NCBI GenBank assembly: GCA_018262975.1
Contig: JADFDG010000007.1
Location: 1 to 64,000 of the forward strand
Length of the DNA stretch: 64,000 nucleotides
Direction of reading: 5' to 3'
Origin: Gammaproteobacteria bacterium
GTDB taxonomy: Bacteria; Pseudomonadota; Gammaproteobacteria; Pseudomonadales; JADFDG01
The stretch's first letter is position 1. The number at the start of each line of letters is the position of its first letter. Both the position numbers and the translations under genes were made by a program. This document shows positions 27,272-36,279 of the stretch, piece by piece. The notes beneath the pieces were generated by a model. That model saw only the letters and a list, made by a program, of their open reading frames with translations, was not told the DNA's origin and did not search any database.

Positions 27272-27955
27272 ATGAAATCGCTGCGCACCCTTCGCTTTGC
27301 CGCTCTTGCCGCCGCCGTTGCCGGCGCCGCGGTCGTCTCCACCCCGGCCGTTGCGGAAGTGAGCGCAACCGCCGGCGTCGCCAATATCTACCTGTTCCGC
27401 GGCCTCGACCTCGGTGCGGGTACCCCGGCCGTATCCGGCAGCCTCGACTACAACCACAGCTCCGGCCTGTTCGCGGGCATCTGGGCCTCCAGCGGTGACT
27501 CGTCCTGGGGTTCGGAAACCGACCTCTACGCCGGCTACGCCTACTCCAGCGACGCCTTCGGCCTGAAAGCCGGCGTCTACAAGTACACCTACCGCGACCC
27601 GGACCTCGACTACGCCGAACTCGGCCTGAACTTCACGGCCGGCAGTTTCTTCGCCGATGCCTATCTCGGCATCGACGAAACCGGTCCGTCGTCCGCCCCG
27701 GTGGACAACAAGAACAACTATTACGACGTGGGTTACACGTACGAGAAGTACACGCTCAAGTACGGCATGACCGACAACGATGCCCTCGACACCGACTACT
27801 CGCACCTCGACCTGACCTACGCCTACAACGACAACCTGTCGTTCACGCTGTCGGGCGTGGTCGATGCCGATGACTCGTCGCTGGCTGCCGGTGGCAAGGA
27901 TCCGCTGTTCGTCGTCAGCTACAAGCTGCCGCTGGACCTGCCGGCCGCCAAGTAA
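27272..27955 (+). CDS. TorF family outer-membrane protein (Gcw_chp)
   Basis: 227 residues with a signal peptide (cleavage likely after VSTPAVA, ~residue 29) and alternating aromatic/polar beta strands (NIYLFRGLDLG, DLYAGYAYS, YYDVGYTYEKYTLKYG), the Gcw_chp/TorF pattern. Expected to be a small outer-membrane beta-barrel, probably a porin. ATG 27272 follows GGGAG. Sits behind a sigma-54-type promoter and before two hairpins, so it is a single-gene transcript. Confidence 0.9.
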   Translation: MKSLRTLRFAALAAAVAGAAVVSTPAVAEVSATAGVANIYLFRGLDLGAGTPAVSGSLDYNHSSGLFAGIWASSGDSSWGSETDLYAGYAYSSDAFGLKAGVYKYTYRDPDLDYAELGLNFTAGSFFADAYLGIDETGPSSAPVDNKNNYYDVGYTYEKYTLKYGMTDNDALDTDYSHLDLTYAYNDNLSFTLSGVVDADDSSLAAGGKDPLFVVSYKLPLDLPAAK

Positions 27956-27963
27956 GTGCTGGT

Positions 27964-27998
27964 CGCCCGGTGGCGGGAAGCCGCCACCGGGCGGTTTT
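27964..27998 (+). terminator. Intrinsic terminator of the TorF-type gene
   Basis: A 13-bp perfect GC-rich stem (CGCCCGGTGGCGG / CCGCCACCGGGCG), GAAG loop, then GTTTT, right after the stop codon. A second hairpin without T-run follows at 28000-28028. Confidence 0.88.
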
Positions 27999-28075
27999 CC
28001 GCAGCGCACCGTGCCGGTGTGCGCTGCGAAAAGCCGCTAGGACACACGCGCAGTTCGAACCATCTCCTCGGTCTT

Positions 28076-28103
28076 GGTCGGCAGAAATGCCGGCCTTCTT
28101 TTT
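28076..28103 (+). terminator. Second intrinsic terminator in the convergent gap
   Basis: GGTCGGCA-GAAA-TGCCGGCC (8 bp, one G-U pair, GNRA-like tetraloop) followed by TTCTTTTT, on the plus strand. It backs up the first terminator, or ends an unseen transcript between 28029 and 28076. Confidence 0.75.
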
Positions 28104-28120
28104 CCAGGCCCATGCGGCCC

Positions 28121-29149
28121 TCAGCGCGCGCCCAGGTGCACCACCACGCCCTCGTGATCGGAGACCGAGCGCTTCGCGTCGCACTTTTCCCGTGCACGCA
28201 GGCAGGTGTCGCCGCGGGCGATGGCGTACTGGCGCACCTGCGGCACCAGCGCGGGGCTGACCAGCACGTGGTCAAGCTGGTCAAGCGCGCAGCGGTGCTT
28301 GTAGGTCCAGCGCTGGGATGGCTTGAGGAAACGCGGCGCCGTATCCACCAGTTCGCCCGTCCCGAGCAGGATGCGCAGCGGCTCGCCGCGCACGTCATCG
28401 GCGGCCGCGACCGGTGCGTTCAGGTCGCCGAGCAGCACCAGGCGCTCGCCAGCGCGCGCCTGCGCAGCGGCCCAGTCCGCGAGTTCCGTTGCTTGATGAC
28501 GACGCTTGGCGGTGACCCGCGCGGATTCGTCGCCGGTGCGCTCCATGCCGCGCATGGACTTGCCGTGCACCACCACCACCGTGATCGGCGCCAGTTGCGG
28601 CGCGTGACGCTGCGGATCGATGCGCGCCACCAGCGGCAGGCGATCGTGCAATGGCTGGCCGGCACGTGGCGAGCGCGCGAAGAGCGAGGTAACCGGGCCC
28701 ACCTGCAGGCGCGCGTCGACCAGCAACGCATTGCGGATATCGCTGCCGCTGGCGGTTTCACCCATGACGACCTGGTAACGCCTCCCGGTGAGGCCGGCCA
28801 GCGCGGCGGCCAGGGCCTCGACCGCGGTGGCATCCTCCACTTCCTGCAGGGCAAGCACCGCCGGCGCACCCATGTCATCGGCCACGTAGCGGGCAATGCG
28901 CTCGATGCGCGCGGCGAATTGCGCACGGGTGAGCACCGTCGACTCGCCACGGTCATCCTGGTCGTCAAACAGACGGTAGGCGTTGAGGGTACCCAGCGAC
29001 AGCAGGCCATCGGCAGCCGGTGCCACCGGGTTGCGCGCCCAGTAGGCGGGGTCCCGCTGGAACGGGCAGGCTTCGCGCGCGCGGACATCAGGGGCCAGCG
29101 CGACGACCAGCAGCGCCGACAGCCCGAACCACTTCAACCAGACTCGCAT
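28121..29149 (-). CDS. Secreted endonuclease/exonuclease/phosphatase-family protein
   Basis: 342 residues with a signal peptide (to ~residue 25) and the EEP fold: LNAYRLFDD, catalytic Glu in LQEVED, His in VVVVHGKS, GDLNAP, LDHVLVS and terminal SDHEGVVV. Such exported enzymes cleave DNA/RNA or phosphate esters in the periplasm or outside the cell. Two extra Cys near the C-terminus (DTCLRAREKC) could form a disulfide. ATG 29149 follows GGAGG at 4 nt. It lies 37 nt after the downstream porin gene on the same strand. Confidence 0.88.
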   Translation of the reverse strand: MRVWLKWFGLSALLVVALAPDVRAREACPFQRDPAYWARNPVAPAADGLLSLGTLNAYRLFDDQDDRGESTVLTRAQFAARIERIARYVADDMGAPAVLALQEVEDATAVEALAAALAGLTGRRYQVVMGETASGSDIRNALLVDARLQVGPVTSLFARSPRAGQPLHDRLPLVARIDPQRHAPQLAPITVVVVHGKSMRGMERTGDESARVTAKRRHQATELADWAAAQARAGERLVLLGDLNAPVAAADDVRGEPLRILLGTGELVDTAPRFLKPSQRWTYKHRCALDQLDHVLVSPALVPQVRQYAIARGDTCLRAREKCDAKRSVSDHEGVVVHLGAR

Positions 29150-29186
29150 CCACCCTCCCGGCGCTCCGTTGCGCCGGGCCATGCTG

Positions 29187-30446
29187 TCAGAAAACGACGT
29201 CGACCGCGAACCGGAAAACGTCCACGTCTTCGGCGGGTTTCTGCCCGAAGTAGTTGCCATCGGGCGGGGTGAAGCGCCCCCAGGTGTCCTCGGTGTCGAG
29301 GACGCGCGTCCAGTCGAGCTTGGCGGCGGCATTGGCCAGGAAGTCGTAGCGCACGCCCAGCGTCACCGACTGCTGGTCACTGTCGAGCAGGGTGTTGAGC
29401 GTATTGGCCGGGAACGGCATCGTGTTCGCCGGCGGATCCATGCACATCGGCGGGCACATCGCCGGCAGCGCCGCGAGATAGCGCTGGTCCTTGTCGGTGA
29501 TCTCCACGTCGGCCAGCGTCAGGTGCGGCATCCATTTGCCCAGGTGCACGCCCAGCGTCGCGTAGCCCTGCGCATAGTCGGGGAACCAGGAGCCCACCTT
29601 CATCTGCTGGTATTCCGCCAGCAGCAGTACGCGCTCGCCGTCGTACTGCGCGCCGATCCCGCCAAAGGAGCCTTCTTCGCGGTCAATGCTCCCGGCCAGC
29701 GCCTCGAAGCCGGACAGCATCGGATTGCTGAACGAAGTCTGCGCCACCGCGTAGCCGGCGCGCAGCGTGAGGTCGCCGCGGCTGGCGAACCAGGCCACGC
29801 CGAACATGTCATCGATGCTGAAGTCACCGCCACCGATGCCGGCCCGCGTGCTGCCGGCATAGCCGAGCAACTCGTGCGACCAGTCGCCGTTGATGCGATG
29901 GCGCCACGAGATACCGTCGTAAGCGCTGGGCAGGTCGGGGTTGTACGCCTCGATGGGCGCGGCCACCCAGGGACGGGCGTAGCCGACATCGAGGTATTCG
30001 CTGAGCATGAACAGCGGCAGCCGCTGCCGGCCGACGCGCAACTCATCGTGATCGGTCGCCGCGTAACTCGCGTAGGCCCATTCGGCCTCGACGGCAAAGT
30101 CATCGCTGCCCCGCGCCAGCAACTGCAGCACCGTACCCAGCCGTTCGGTCACGGGCATGCCGAACTGCAGGCCGGCGCGCGCACCCGCGGTGTGCGACCA
30201 GGTATCGGAGAGTTGCCCGCCGTCATACAGCCAAGGCGAATCCACGCGGGCAAAGCCGGCGCTGATGAAACCGTTGACGGTCAGTCGGGAAGGCTCGCCG
30301 CCGGAGGCGGACGCATCCCGGGCCTCCAGTTGCGCGATGCGCGCCTCGAGGGCCTCCACGCTGCCTGCCGGGGGAACCTCCGCCGCGAACGCTGCAGGGG
30401 CGACAAGAACCAGTGCGGCAACCAGCCGGACCACGGAGCCTTTCAT
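29187..30446 (-). CDS. Coiled-coil-anchored outer-membrane porin, copy 1
   Basis: 419 residues: signal peptide (to AAFA, ~22), a short coiled coil (VEALEARIAQLEARDAS), then a beta barrel ending in Phe (AVDVVF), the outer-membrane sorting signal. Paralogue of the porin at 30986-32353: both share LEARxAQLEARDA, VGRQR, SEYLxVGYAxPW, SAYDGxSW, DWTRVLDT and the terminal VVF. Cys pair PMCPPMC-like residues (AMCPPMCMD) form a probable extracellular loop. ATG 30446 follows AGGGAG. Its cargo is unknown. Confidence 0.87.
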   Translation of the reverse strand: MKGSVVRLVAALVLVAPAAFAAEVPPAGSVEALEARIAQLEARDASASGGEPSRLTVNGFISAGFARVDSPWLYDGGQLSDTWSHTAGARAGLQFGMPVTERLGTVLQLLARGSDDFAVEAEWAYASYAATDHDELRVGRQRLPLFMLSEYLDVGYARPWVAAPIEAYNPDLPSAYDGISWRHRINGDWSHELLGYAGSTRAGIGGGDFSIDDMFGVAWFASRGDLTLRAGYAVAQTSFSNPMLSGFEALAGSIDREEGSFGGIGAQYDGERVLLLAEYQQMKVGSWFPDYAQGYATLGVHLGKWMPHLTLADVEITDKDQRYLAALPAMCPPMCMDPPANTMPFPANTLNTLLDSDQQSVTLGVRYDFLANAAAKLDWTRVLDTEDTWGRFTPPDGNYFGQKPAEDVDVFRFAVDVVF

Positions 30447-30544
30447 GGGCACACTCCCTGTGAATGACGCGATCACCCTTACAGAAAAATAAGGCCAAGC
30501 GGTGTTGTCATCACCGGCTGGCATCCAACGCTAGCGCGAGACGC

Positions 30545-30973
30545 TCAGTCGGCGCGATACAGTACTTTTACGGATGGGGATACATTTTTCGCATCGATGT
30601 ACCCGATCGCCCCCGGCGTGTTGGCCACGGCGCGGATCACTTCCTCCGGCGAAGCCACGCTGCGCGGCGGCTGGCCCTTGCCGGTGAAGATCATCCGCGA
30701 CCAGTAGCTGCGCAGTTGCTGCTCGTTCTTGCCCAGCACGCGCTCGTTGAACTGCGTGCGCGCCGGAGAGCCCTCGGCCTGGTCAATGGGGGTGACCGCG
30801 GCGCCATCCGGCAGCGAGCGGGCGCGCCCCATGAAGATCTGCGAGACCTGCTCGGCGGTCAGCGCACTGGTCGACACGGCGGGATTGGCGATCACGACGA
30901 CCCCGGCGTTGGCGAGGCCCGTCATCCCGACGGCACAAGCGAAGGCCAGCATGGCAATGGTTGTCTTTTTCAT
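30545..30973 (-). CDS. Small PstS-like periplasmic binding protein
   Basis: 142 residues with a signal peptide (to ANA, ~23). The mature part matches one lobe of phosphate-binding PstS proteins (LTAEQVSQIFMGR, FNERVLGKNEQQLRSYW, GAIGYID), but it is about half the normal PstS length, so it lacks a second full lobe. ATG 30973 follows AAGGAGG. It lies between the two paralogous porin genes, 12 nt from the upstream one, which suggests a porin-plus-binding-protein unit for an oxyanion, perhaps phosphate. Confidence 0.85.
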   Translation of the reverse strand: MKKTTIAMLAFACAVGMTGLANAGVVVIANPAVSTSALTAEQVSQIFMGRARSLPDGAAVTPIDQAEGSPARTQFNERVLGKNEQQLRSYWSRMIFTGKGQPPRSVASPEEVIRAVANTPGAIGYIDAKNVSPSVKVLYRAD

Positions 30974-30985
30974 GGCACTTCCTCC

Positions 30986-32353
30986 TTAAAACACCACGTC
31001 AACAACGGCACGCACGACGTCGACGTCCTGTTCAGGCAGCGCGGTGTTGAACAGGTCGCCATTGACCGGCGTGAAGAAGCCCAACGTCCCGTTGGTATCC
31101 AGCACGCGGGTCCAGTCGAGTTTCAGCGCGGCGTTCGGCAGGAAATCATAGCGTACCCCGACGGTCACCGACTGCTGCTCGCGATCCATCAGGCGACCGA
31201 GTGTGTCCGCCGGGAACGGGATGCCCATGGTGGTACCCGGCAGTGGGGTCATGTTCGGCACCACAGCCAGGCAGAACGCCGCAGCCGGGTTCGGGTCGAT
31301 CAGCGGGCACAGGTCGGGCGTGGCCGACGGGTTGCCGAACAGGTCGTCCTGGATAGCCAGAAGCGGCAGCAGCGGCTGGCGCCCATCGGAAAGCTTCGTG
31401 CCGGAATAGGTCACGTGCGGCAGGAACTTGCCGAACCGGTAGCCAACCGTGAGATACGCCGCCTGCGAATCCGGCAACGTGCCATCCACCTCGATGTTGG
31501 TGAACTCGGAAATCACCAGCAGGCTGCCGTTGTCGTACTGCAGGCCTGCAGTGGCGTAAACCGACTTGTCACGATCGGACGGCGGCATGAAGCCCATCGC
31601 CGAGAACGCATCGAACAGCGAGTTTTCGACGGTGATCGACGCGCTGGTCAACTCAGCCCCGAACTGCCAGTTGCCATGCGTGCTGGCGATGCCGAGTGAA
31701 ACGTTGTCATCACTTCTCACCGAACCGCGGTCACCGGAGGGTATTGCCGGGCGCCCCCAACTGAGGGTTACGTCGTGCTGCCAGGCGCCGGCGGCCAGGC
31801 GACGCTGCCAGGACAGGCCATCGTAGGCGGACGGATGATCCGCTCGGTACATCTCCACCGGCGGGCGCGCCCAGGGATAGGCGTAGCCCACCTCGAGGTA
31901 CTCGCTCAGCAGGTACAGCCGGTCGCGCTGGCGACCGATGCGGAATTCGTCGGCGTCGGTCGGGCGCCAGCTGATGTAGGCCCATTCCAGGCCCGCATCG
32001 AAGTTGTCGGTGCCACGGCCTACCAACTGCATCACCGCGCGCGTGCGCTCGTTGACCTGCGCATCGACCTGCAGGCCGGCGACCGAGTCGGCGGTGTGCG
32101 TGACCGTGCTGTTCAGGCCGGTGTCGTAACTCTGGCCGTCGGCGGTATCCGCCCAGCCAAAGCCGGCCGACAGGAAGCCGTTGATCTTGATCTTGTCCAG
32201 GGCAGAAGCCGCTGGCGCGGCGGCATCGCGCGCTTCCAGTTGTGCCAGGCGCGCTTCGAGTGCCTGGTACTGCTCGTCAGCCATCTCCTCGGCAAACGCT
32301 GGCGATCCCAGCGCTGCTGCAACCACTGACAGGGCAAGCAAATGCTTGTTCAT
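30986..32353 (-). CDS. Coiled-coil-anchored outer-membrane porin, copy 2
   Basis: 455 residues: signal peptide (to PAFA, ~21), coiled coil (ALEARLAQLEARDAAA) and a C-terminal barrel ending VVDVVF. It is the longer paralogue of the 29187 porin, with an additional extracellular loop carrying two Cys (DLCPLIDPNPAAAFC). ATG 32353 follows AGGAG at 5 nt. The coiled coil may trimerise and span the periplasm as in OprP-like or DcaP-like porins; the resemblance is structural, not proven. Followed 12 nt on by the PstS-like gene. Confidence 0.87.
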   Translation of the reverse strand: MNKHLLALSVVAAALGSPAFAEEMADEQYQALEARLAQLEARDAAAPAASALDKIKINGFLSAGFGWADTADGQSYDTGLNSTVTHTADSVAGLQVDAQVNERTRAVMQLVGRGTDNFDAGLEWAYISWRPTDADEFRIGRQRDRLYLLSEYLEVGYAYPWARPPVEMYRADHPSAYDGLSWQRRLAAGAWQHDVTLSWGRPAIPSGDRGSVRSDDNVSLGIASTHGNWQFGAELTSASITVENSLFDAFSAMGFMPPSDRDKSVYATAGLQYDNGSLLVISEFTNIEVDGTLPDSQAAYLTVGYRFGKFLPHVTYSGTKLSDGRQPLLPLLAIQDDLFGNPSATPDLCPLIDPNPAAAFCLAVVPNMTPLPGTTMGIPFPADTLGRLMDREQQSVTVGVRYDFLPNAALKLDWTRVLDTNGTLGFFTPVNGDLFNTALPEQDVDVVRAVVDVVF

Positions 32354-32408
32354 GGATACTCCTCGACTTCATTGTTTTCGAATTGCGCAGGCGACCTTGC
32401 CCGACAGG

Positions 32409-32858
32409 CTAGCGCCCTTCCCGGGGCGCACGGACTTCCAACACGACTTCCCGTTCGCCGGCATCGCGGAACCGCAACACCGCCGCGCGTTTTTCTCCGG
32501 CCTGCAGCGGCCGCTGCAGGTCGATCAACATCAGGTGCAGGCCGCCGGGCGCCAGCGCAACCTGGCCACCGGCCGGCACTGCAATCGCCGGGCGGCGCTG
32601 CATCATCAGCGTGTCGCCCTTGCGCACCATCTCGTGCAACTCGGTAACGCGCACGCCCTCGACGCTGGCGCCCAGCAGCATGTCGTCGGCGGCACCGCGA
32701 TTCTCGACCACCAGGTAGCCGGCGCTGTTGCGCGACACCGGCGGCACCTGCCGGATCCAGCCATCGGACACCACGATACCGGACACGCCGGCGGCAGGCG
32801 GCTCGGCCGCCACGGCCAGCGGCGCACACAGCACCAGGCAGACCAGCAGGAACTTCAT
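32409..32858 (-). CDS. PCu(A)C periplasmic copper chaperone
   Basis: 149 residues with a signal peptide (to AVAAE, ~18). The copper motif is present: His-x-Met in ELHEM, then MM and a later GGLHLM, as in the H(M)x10Mx21HxM pattern. These proteins hand Cu(I) to the CuA or CuB site of cytochrome c oxidase together with SCO proteins. The ATG overlaps the SCO1 stop by ATGA, so the pair is translationally coupled. Stop TAG here is not part of a repeat. Confidence 0.92.
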   Translation of the reverse strand: MKFLLVCLVLCAPLAVAAEPPAAGVSGIVVSDGWIRQVPPVSRNSAGYLVVENRGAADDMLLGASVEGVRVTELHEMVRKGDTLMMQRRPAIAVPAGGQVALAPGGLHLMLIDLQRPLQAGEKRAAVLRFRDAGEREVVLEVRAPREGR

Positions 32859-33520
32859 GCCGGATCCTCGCGCAACAACCGCTTGACCGCCTCGAACAGG
32901 GCCACGTCCGGGTCCTTGCCGCCCACGAGCAGGCGCACCCGTCCCCAGCCATCGATCACGTAGACGAAGTCGCTGTGCTGGAACACGTAGCCGCCAGCCG
33001 AGCCGGTATCCTGCTTCAGGTAAATCACCTTGTACTGCCTGGCGAGCGCGGCGGTTTGATCCTGATCACCGCGCAGGCCGATCAGCGACGGATGGAAATA
33101 CGCCACGTATTCGCGCAGGTGCGGCAGCGAATCGCGCTCCGGGTCGAAGGTGACGAACAATGGCTGCACGCGGCGCATGTCGACGCCGTCATCGGCCAGC
33201 TCGCGCAATACCTTGCCCAGCCGGGTGAGGGTGGTCGGGCACACGTCCGGGCACTGGGTGAACCCGAAATTGAGCAGCACCACCTTGCCGCGCAGCGAGG
33301 ACAACGCCAGGTCCTGGCCAGTGGTCGCCGGCAGGCGGAACTCGCCACCGAGTCCCGCGACAACCGGCAGCGAGTTGGCCGGCGGTGGCGGCGGGCCGTC
33401 GCTGGCCACCGGCGCCGGGGGAACGCTGGCCCACATCGCCAGGGACACGCCGAGCACGGCCAGCAGGGTCAGCAGGACGTTGCGCAGGGTGTGGCGTCGC
33501 GGTGGTGCAGGGTCGGGCAT
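32855..33520 (-). CDS. SCO1/SenC family copper chaperone
   Basis: 221 residues. An N-terminal membrane anchor (NVLLTLLAVLGVSLAMW) is followed by a thioredoxin-fold domain with the CPDVC copper/redox motif and the conserved His in HSDFVYVIDG. Assists CuA-site assembly of cytochrome c oxidase in the periplasm. The start MPDPAPP (33520) is preferred over a TTG start at 33562. Last four bases overlap the PCu(A)C start. Divergent from miaB. Confidence 0.93.
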   Translation of the reverse strand: MPDPAPPRRHTLRNVLLTLLAVLGVSLAMWASVPPAPVASDGPPPPPANSLPVVAGLGGEFRLPATTGQDLALSSLRGKVVLLNFGFTQCPDVCPTTLTRLGKVLRELADDGVDMRRVQPLFVTFDPERDSLPHLREYVAYFHPSLIGLRGDQDQTAALARQYKVIYLKQDTGSAGGYVFQHSDFVYVIDGWGRVRLLVGGKDPDVALFEAVKRLLREDPA

Positions 33521-33560
33521 CGGGTGGTCCGGTACAGGGCCTGGAAGGGAGTGGACAGAC

Positions 33561-33599
33561 AATAACCGCCCGTTTACCCCCGGTCACCTGCCGGTTATT
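33561..33599. promoter_or_regulatory. Spaced inverted repeat AATAACCG...CGGTTATT upstream of SCO1
   Basis: Two perfect 8-bp arms separated by 23 bp in the divergent SCO1/miaB region. Could be a paired site for a dimeric regulator or loop former; spacing does not match a MerR-type copper operator. Confidence 0.4.
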
Positions 33600-33631
33600 A
33601 CGAATCCTGACTTCGGCCACCCCCCTGCCCC

Positions 33632-33637
33632 TATAAT
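33632..33637 (+). promoter_or_regulatory. -10 box of miaB
   Basis: TATAAT, perfect consensus, 42 nt before the miaB start. No strong -35 stands at 17 bp. Confidence 0.6.
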
Positions 33638-33679
33638 CGCCGCCCCGCAGCCCCCCGACCGACACCGGACCCGACTGCC

Positions 33680-35035
33680 ATGACCACCGACGCCCGCGCC
33701 CCCCGCAAGCTGTTCATCGAGACCCACGGGTGCCAGATGAACGAGTACGACTCCGCCCGCATGGCCGACCTGCTCGAGGTCGCCGAGGGCGTCGAGCTCA
33801 CCGACAACCCCGCCGAGGCGGACATCCTGCTGATGAACACCTGCTCGGTGCGCGAGAAGGCGCAGGAGAAGGTGTTCAGCGAGCTCGGCCGCTGGAAGGC
33901 GCTCAAGGCGAAGAAGCCCGGGCTGGTGATCGGCGTCGGCGGCTGCGTGGCCTCGCAGGAAGGCGACGTCATCCGCGAGCGAGCGCCGTACGTGGATGTG
34001 GTGTTCGGCCCGCAGACCCTGCACCGCCTGCCGGACCTCATCGCCACCTCGAAGGCGAAGAAGATCCCGGTGATGGACATCTCCTTCCCGGCCATCGAGA
34101 AGTTCGACAACCTGCCCGAGCCACAGGTGAACGGCGCCACCGCGTTCGTGTCGATCATGGAAGGCTGCAACAAGTTCTGCACCTTCTGCGTGGTGCCGTA
34201 CACGCGCGGCCCGGAAGTGAGCCGCCCGCTCGCGGACATCCTCGCCGAGATCGGGCACCTCGCCTCGCTGGGCGTCAAGGAAGTGACGCTGCTCGGGCAG
34301 AACGTGAACGCCTGGCGCATGCGCGATGAGCACGGCCACGAGGCGGATTTCGCCGAGCTGCTGCACCACGTGCACGCCATCGACGGCATCGGCCGCATCC
34401 GCTACACCACCAGCCATCCGCTGGAATTCACCGACGCACTCGTCGACGCGCACCGCGAGCTGCCCAAGCTGGTCGCCCACCTGCACCTGCCGGTGCAGAG
34501 CGGCTCCGACCGCATCCTCGCGGCGATGAAGCGCAACCACGTGGCGGCCGACTACCTCGCCATCATCCGCAAGCTCAAGGCGGCGAAACCGGGCATCTCG
34601 CTGTCGTCGGACTTCATCGTTGGCTTCCCCGGCGAGACCGACCAGGACTTCGTCGACACCATGAACCTGATCGCCGAGGTCGGCTTCGACAGTTCCTACT
34701 CGTTCGTCTACAGCGCACGCCCCGGCACCCCGGCCGCCGACCTCGACGACCCGGTGGACATGCACACCAAGAAGCAGCGCCTGGCCATCCTGCAGGAGCG
34801 CATCAACCAGCAGGCGCAGGCGATCAGCCGCCGCATGGTCGGCAGCGAGCAGGTGATCCTGGTCGAGGGTGTGTCGAAAAAGGACCCGGGCCAGCTGCGC
34901 GGCCGCACCGAGAACAACCGGGTGGTCAACTTCGCCTCCACCGACGACGCGCTCATCGGCCGATTCGTCGCGGTGACGATCGCGGAAGCCCTGCCCCACT
35001 CGCTGCGCGGCACGAACCCCCGCGTCCTGCCCTGA
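33680..35035 (+). CDS. miaB: tRNA-2-methylthio-N6-isopentenyladenosine synthase (MiaB)
   Basis: 451-residue radical-SAM methylthiotransferase acting on A37 of tRNAs. The N-terminal UPF0004 domain ([11 protein letters not shown]) has Cys residues for the auxiliary cluster, continued in [11 protein letters not shown] and VGGCVA. The radical-SAM motif is CNKFCTFC near residue 157, and a C-terminal TRAM domain follows. Length matches E. coli MiaB. Leads the conserved miaB-ybeZ-ybeY-corC-lnt run. Stop TGA at 35035. Confidence 0.97.
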   Translation: MTTDARAPRKLFIETHGCQMNEYDSARMADLLEVAEGVELTDNPAEADILLMNTCSVREKAQEKVFSELGRWKALKAKKPGLVIGVGGCVASQEGDVIRERAPYVDVVFGPQTLHRLPDLIATSKAKKIPVMDISFPAIEKFDNLPEPQVNGATAFVSIMEGCNKFCTFCVVPYTRGPEVSRPLADILAEIGHLASLGVKEVTLLGQNVNAWRMRDEHGHEADFAELLHHVHAIDGIGRIRYTTSHPLEFTDALVDAHRELPKLVAHLHLPVQSGSDRILAAMKRNHVAADYLAIIRKLKAAKPGISLSSDFIVGFPGETDQDFVDTMNLIAEVGFDSSYSFVYSARPGTPAADLDDPVDMHTKKQRLAILQERINQQAQAISRRMVGSEQVILVEGVSKKDPGQLRGRTENNRVVNFASTDDALIGRFVAVTIAEALPHSLRGTNPRVLP

Positions 35036-35319
35036 CCTGCCACCACCCCGGCGCGCCGGCGAGCGGCCTGCCCGGTGCCCGTGCAGGCGGCATTGGCCGA
35101 CAGCGGGGTGCGCTGAGAGCGCCCACCGGATGGCAGCGGCCGTGGGCGCGCCCCGCCGAGGCGCCAGCCGCCGGAGCGGGTGCCGGGCAGGCCGCTCGCC
35201 TGACCCCGTGCGGTGGCAGGTCCCGGCCGCGCCCGCTACCATTGACCCCCCATGTACAGCCGCCCCGGCGGCCGGCCGGCCCCTCCCTCGCCCGCGAGGA
35301 GGCGTCGCCACCCCCAGAC

Positions 35320-36279
35320 TTGGACAGTACCCCCCAGACCGCCAGCCTCATCCTCGAGCCCTACGACGCCCGCCGCCTGGCGGTGTTGTGCGGCCGCCTC
35401 GACGAGCACCTGCGCCAGATCGAACGCCGACTGCACGTCGACATCCGCAACCGCGGCAACGAATTCGAACTGACCGGCGACGCCGCCAGCGTGCGCGCCG
35501 CCTCCAACCTGCTCGAGCGCCTGTACGACCAGGCCGCCGACGGCGAGATCTCGCCGGAGGACATCCACGTGCAGTTGCAGGAATCCAGCGTGCGCCGCCC
35601 CATCGAGGGCGAGGACCGCGTGGTGCTGCGCACCCGCCGCGGCTGGATCCGCCCGCGCGGCGAGAACCAGGTGAAGTACGTCGAGCGCATCCTCGACCAC
35701 GACATCAGTTTCGGCATTGGACCGGCCGGCACCGGCAAGACCTATCTCGCCGTGGCCGCCGCGGTGGACGCGCTGGAGCGCGACGAGGTGCGCCGCATCC
35801 TGCTGGTGCGCCCGGCGGTGGAGGCCGGCGAGAAGCTCGGTTTCCTGCCCGGCGACCTCGCCGAGAAGATCAACCCGTACCTGCGCCCGCTCTACGACGC
35901 GCTGTACGAGATGCTCGGCTTCGAGCGCGTTGCCAAGCTGCTCGACCGCCAGGTGATCGAGGTGGCGCCGCTGGCCTACATGCGCGGCCGCACGCTCAAC
36001 AGCAGTTTCATCATCCTCGACGAATCGCAGAACACCACCCGCGAGCAGATGAAAATGTTCCTGACCCGCATCGGCTTCGGCTCGAAAGCGGTGATCACCG
36101 GCGACGTCACCCAGGTGGACCTGCCGCGCGGCACCGAGTCGGGCCTGCTGCATGCTTCTCAGGTGCTGGCCGACGTGAAGGGCATCGCCTTCACCCGTTT
36201 CGAATCCCGCGACGTGGTCCGCCACACGCTGGTCCAGAAAATCGTGGAAGCCTACGAAAGCCATGACCAGCAAAAATAA
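35320..36279 (+). CDS. ybeZ: PhoH-like ATPase YbeZ
   Basis: About 319 residues. Strong match in layout to E. coli YbeZ: KH-like N-terminus (ARRLAVLCGRLDEHLRQIE) then a P-loop ATPase (GPAGTGKTYLAVAAAVDALE, IILDESQNTTREQMKMFLT). Partner of the RNase YbeY in rRNA maturation. The start is uncertain: TTG 35320 gives the E. coli-like opening; TTG 35242 would add 26 Pro/Arg-rich residues. No ATG fits. The end overlaps ybeY by 17 nt. Confidence 0.93.
   Translation: MDSTPQTASLILEPYDARRLAVLCGRLDEHLRQIERRLHVDIRNRGNEFELTGDAASVRAASNLLERLYDQAADGEISPEDIHVQLQESSVRRPIEGEDRVVLRTRRGWIRPRGENQVKYVERILDHDISFGIGPAGTGKTYLAVAAAVDALERDEVRRILLVRPAVEAGEKLGFLPGDLAEKINPYLRPLYDALYEMLGFERVAKLLDRQVIEVAPLAYMRGRTLNSSFIILDESQNTTREQMKMFLTRIGFGSKAVITGDVTQVDLPRGTESGLLHASQVLADVKGIAFTRFESRDVVRHTLVQKIVEAYESHDQQK

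Noticed and set aside
28050-28060. CAGTTCGAACC, resembling a tRNA T-loop
   Set aside because: No cloverleaf, acceptor or anticodon stem could be folded around it on either strand.
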